Positions 62,069 to 64,000 of a DNA stretch of 64,000 nt are shown here, in pieces. The stretch's first letter is position 1. Each line of letters opens with the position of its first letter. A program made the translations under genes and the position numbers. The notes below the pieces were generated by a model that worked only from the letters and a program-made list of their open reading frames with translations, was not told the origin of the DNA and did no database searches. The stretch lies in the NCBI RefSeq assembly GCF_020382885.2, contig NC_058497.1, positions 17,848,330 through 17,912,329 on the forward strand, read 5' to 3'. The stretch comes from Scatophagus argus. Taxonomy: Eukaryota; Chordata; Actinopteri; Scatophagidae.

Positions 62069-63500
62069 AGGATACACTTAATTTCACTGAACAGGATGAG
62101 TTCTCTTTTTCTAAATAGCACAAAATGGAGGCAGTTAATGTTAAAATATGTTTAGACAGCAGAGCTCATGCCCCTGAATGTCCCTGAAAAAGAATTCTCT
62201 TTGTATGTTAATCTGATTAAACATCTTACTAAATAATTGATTTAAAATATATCTTCCTTTCTTTGAATAGAAGCAATCTGGATTCATTTGACATTATTAT
62301 GAGCATTTATTCGTTACCTATTTGGGGATTTGGACTTAAAGATATACTACACACTTTTCAAAAATGCTTAAAAAATTAGGGGTTGGGCTCAGTATTTCTG
62401 ATGACATGCCATTAAGATCAGGATAGTTACCAAAGGAAAAAAAACTCACCTTGTCTTCACTGCCGGAGCAAGTTATTGCAATCTCTAAAAACTGTTCCCT
62501 TTGTTATTGCTTTATGTACAGGGAAGTTGAAGTCATCCTGCATGAACGAGTATATGTAAGCACTGACAATAATTATACTAAAATCGGTAATCAAAACTCC
62601 TTTACACATTTCATGCAGTTATGTTGTATTTATTACTTGTATCTCGTTGTGCGTGTCAGCAGGTTGCCATGCACATGAATATTTCAAGATTTCTAGACTG
62701 AAAATTAGACAGACAAAACTTTAATCGAGAAACCTGTACTGGATGTGTGTTTCAGGATAACTGATCATATCTAATCTCTGACAAGTTATTGTGTGCCAGA
62801 GAGATACAATAGTCATCCATCAAACAGGCACAGACCAATGAAAAATAGATAGGAAGGTGATTTATGTTCACCATATGCCACCATCTTGTGGACTACTGCT
62901 CCGTTGGGCACAACAATGCAGGGGAAGCTACACTCTGACCTCTCCAATGAAATGCATTTGTGTGGGAGGCTGTAGTTATATGTAACTGGTAGGTCAGTGT
63001 GAAAAAGCAAATTTCAGCTGTCTTGTGTACAATTACAATAAAGTGATCTCAGATTCAATTGAATAAACTCTTTTTGATGGCAAAATGCACACACTGAGGG
63101 TTGATTTCTACTTTTGGTCATTTGACTTCATCACACATGCAAATTTTGAATTAAATTCATTACAAAGGGGGTGGTCTGAGACACATATTCATCTGATCAG
63201 GTGTTAAACTGCAGATTGATTCCGAAGAAGCTTTTATGTAAAGCAAATGCAAGTAGATGTCTTGTCAAAGGATTAAAAGTCCTACCTTATCTACAATTTC
63301 AGGTATGATGTACAGTATATCAGATCACTTAATATGACTTAAAATAAAATGACTAAAATAATAATAAACACATGATACAGTAATAATTATGATGGGCATT
63401 TTTTAGACCTCAGTCATTACAGCCATCCACAACTTACATTTTGGTGTTAGGAATATGGCCGTTCAGGGATTTCAGACCCTGCCCCTAGTTTTGCTTATGC
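62069..63500. other. Spacer between genes 9 and 10
   Basis: No gene. The 3' flank of gene 9 (62069-62200) is similar to that of gene 8 (54526-54660). The parts at 62690-62805 and 63090-63180 resemble upstream flanks of genes 8 and 9. Confidence 0.55.
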
Positions 63501-63598
63501 CCTGGTGGGTGGTGTTAACAATTAAAAGTCAGTAGAAAGGGTATGACATACCAGTAAGACTGACTGGGCTCAGAAAAGGGGTAAACAGGAGGAAAGTC
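63501..63598 (+). promoter_or_regulatory. Gene 10 upstream region, type C, without TATA box
   Basis: CCCTGGTGGGTGGTGTTAAC (63500-63519), GTATGACATACC (63541-63552, the best kept TGACATA element of the type C genes) and GGGCTCAGAAAA. No TATAAAAT follows. Confidence 0.5.
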
Positions 63599-63843
63599 AT
63601 GTGGGCATTTTTAGAGTTCAACTTGCACTTGCTTGTGTGTTTCATGTGGTTGTATCCCTTTTTCTCTTATGCTGAGTCCTCCCCTCTTTCTTCCTCCTCC
63701 TGCCAGTTACAGCGACATTTTCATTTAAATGGGATGCACAAGCCTGGAGATTTGGTTCTAGGTGGGCTGTTCCAGATTCACTTCTTTACTGTTTTTCCTG
63801 ACCTGTCGTTTGCATCAGAACCACAACAGCCCACCTGTCGTGG
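63599..63843 (+). CDS. Gene 10: V2R/OlfC olfactory receptor, type C, exon 1 only (partial)
   Basis: ATG 63599 opens MWAFLEFNLHLLVCFMWLY, a signal peptide close to gene 9, followed by [20 protein letters not shown] and [17 protein letters not shown]. The donor GG|GTGAGT is at 63844. Exon length (245) and phase equal gene 9. The bases 63844-64000 are intron 1 and the rest lies beyond the window. Confidence 0.9.
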
Positions 63844-64000
63844 GTGAGTCTGTTAGGACAGCAGCAAAGAGCAGAAACTGGAAAAATCAGTCCCCTTGGT
63901 GAAATTCATTTTTTATGATCATATATTACTATTCAAACATATTGCTTATTTTGTAGTAACTGTTACTATTCAACTGTCTTAACTGTTTGTAAAATCTGTA

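Noticed and set aside
1-64000. Bacterial features such as CRISPR arrays, operons or ribosome binding sites, and tRNA genes
   Set aside because: The window is spliced vertebrate DNA. No regularly spaced direct repeats or tRNA cloverleaf genes were seen; the only tRNA-like tracts are SINE heads.

Overview
This window is vertebrate genomic DNA, almost certainly from a teleost fish. It holds a head-to-tail array of vomeronasal type-2-like olfactory receptors (V2R, called OlfC in fish), which are class C GPCRs. The evidence is short coding exons with GT..AG introns, a Venus-flytrap ligand domain, a 9-Cys domain, a seven-helix exon with the V2R hallmark around [17 protein letters not shown], and fish-type LINEs and SINEs between genes. 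The species cannot be named from the sequence.

All genes lie on the + strand. In order they are: the 3' end of a receptor (1-346); gene 1 (1019-5718); gene 2 (6782-11317); gene 3 (13784-19501); gene 4 (20621-24624, one frameshift); gene 5 (25457-29335); gene 6 (34470-38376); gene 7 (42802-47261); gene 8 (50333-54525); gene 9 (56991-62068); and exon 1 of gene 10 (63599-63843), cut by the window end. The complete genes each have nine coding exons and predict 878-880 residues. Three sub-types are visible: A (genes 1-3, probably also the first partial), B (genes 4-6 and the 5' half of gene 7) and C (the 3' half of gene 7, genes 8-10). Residues equivalent to the amino-acid pocket of CaSR and mGluRs (Thr of YFAT/YFST, Asp of IPSD, Tyr of DDDYG, Glu of SEAW) are kept, so amino acids are the likely ligands. 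These receptors are expected in microvillous olfactory neurons, normally one or few per cell, so the genes act as alternatives rather than as a pathway.

Genes 1-7 share a compact promoter: a TGACATAA/TGACGTAA element, then TATAAAAT about 54-60 bp before the ATG. Genes 8-10 lack this TATA box. The array was built by unequal crossing-over. A unit of 8.3-9.0 kb is duplicated across genes 5, 6 and 7, with the junction inside exon 2 of gene 6. Gene 7 is a B/C chimera that still carries a dead type-B exon 4. An orphan promoter plus exon-1 relic sits in both duplicated spacers, and one spacer holds a 33-bp piece of receptor exon 1 at a deletion junction.

Other contents are LINE fragments (11.7-13.1 kb; 17.25-18.54 kb in an intron of gene 3; 29.7-31.5 kb and its copy at 38.75-40.4 kb), a tRNA-type SINE with target-site duplication (56.4-56.77 kb), a possible Tc1-like end (44.5-44.7 kb), a fossil DIRS-like retroelement (about 47.6-48.75 kb) and several microsatellites. 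No RNA genes, CRISPR arrays or bacterial features were seen.
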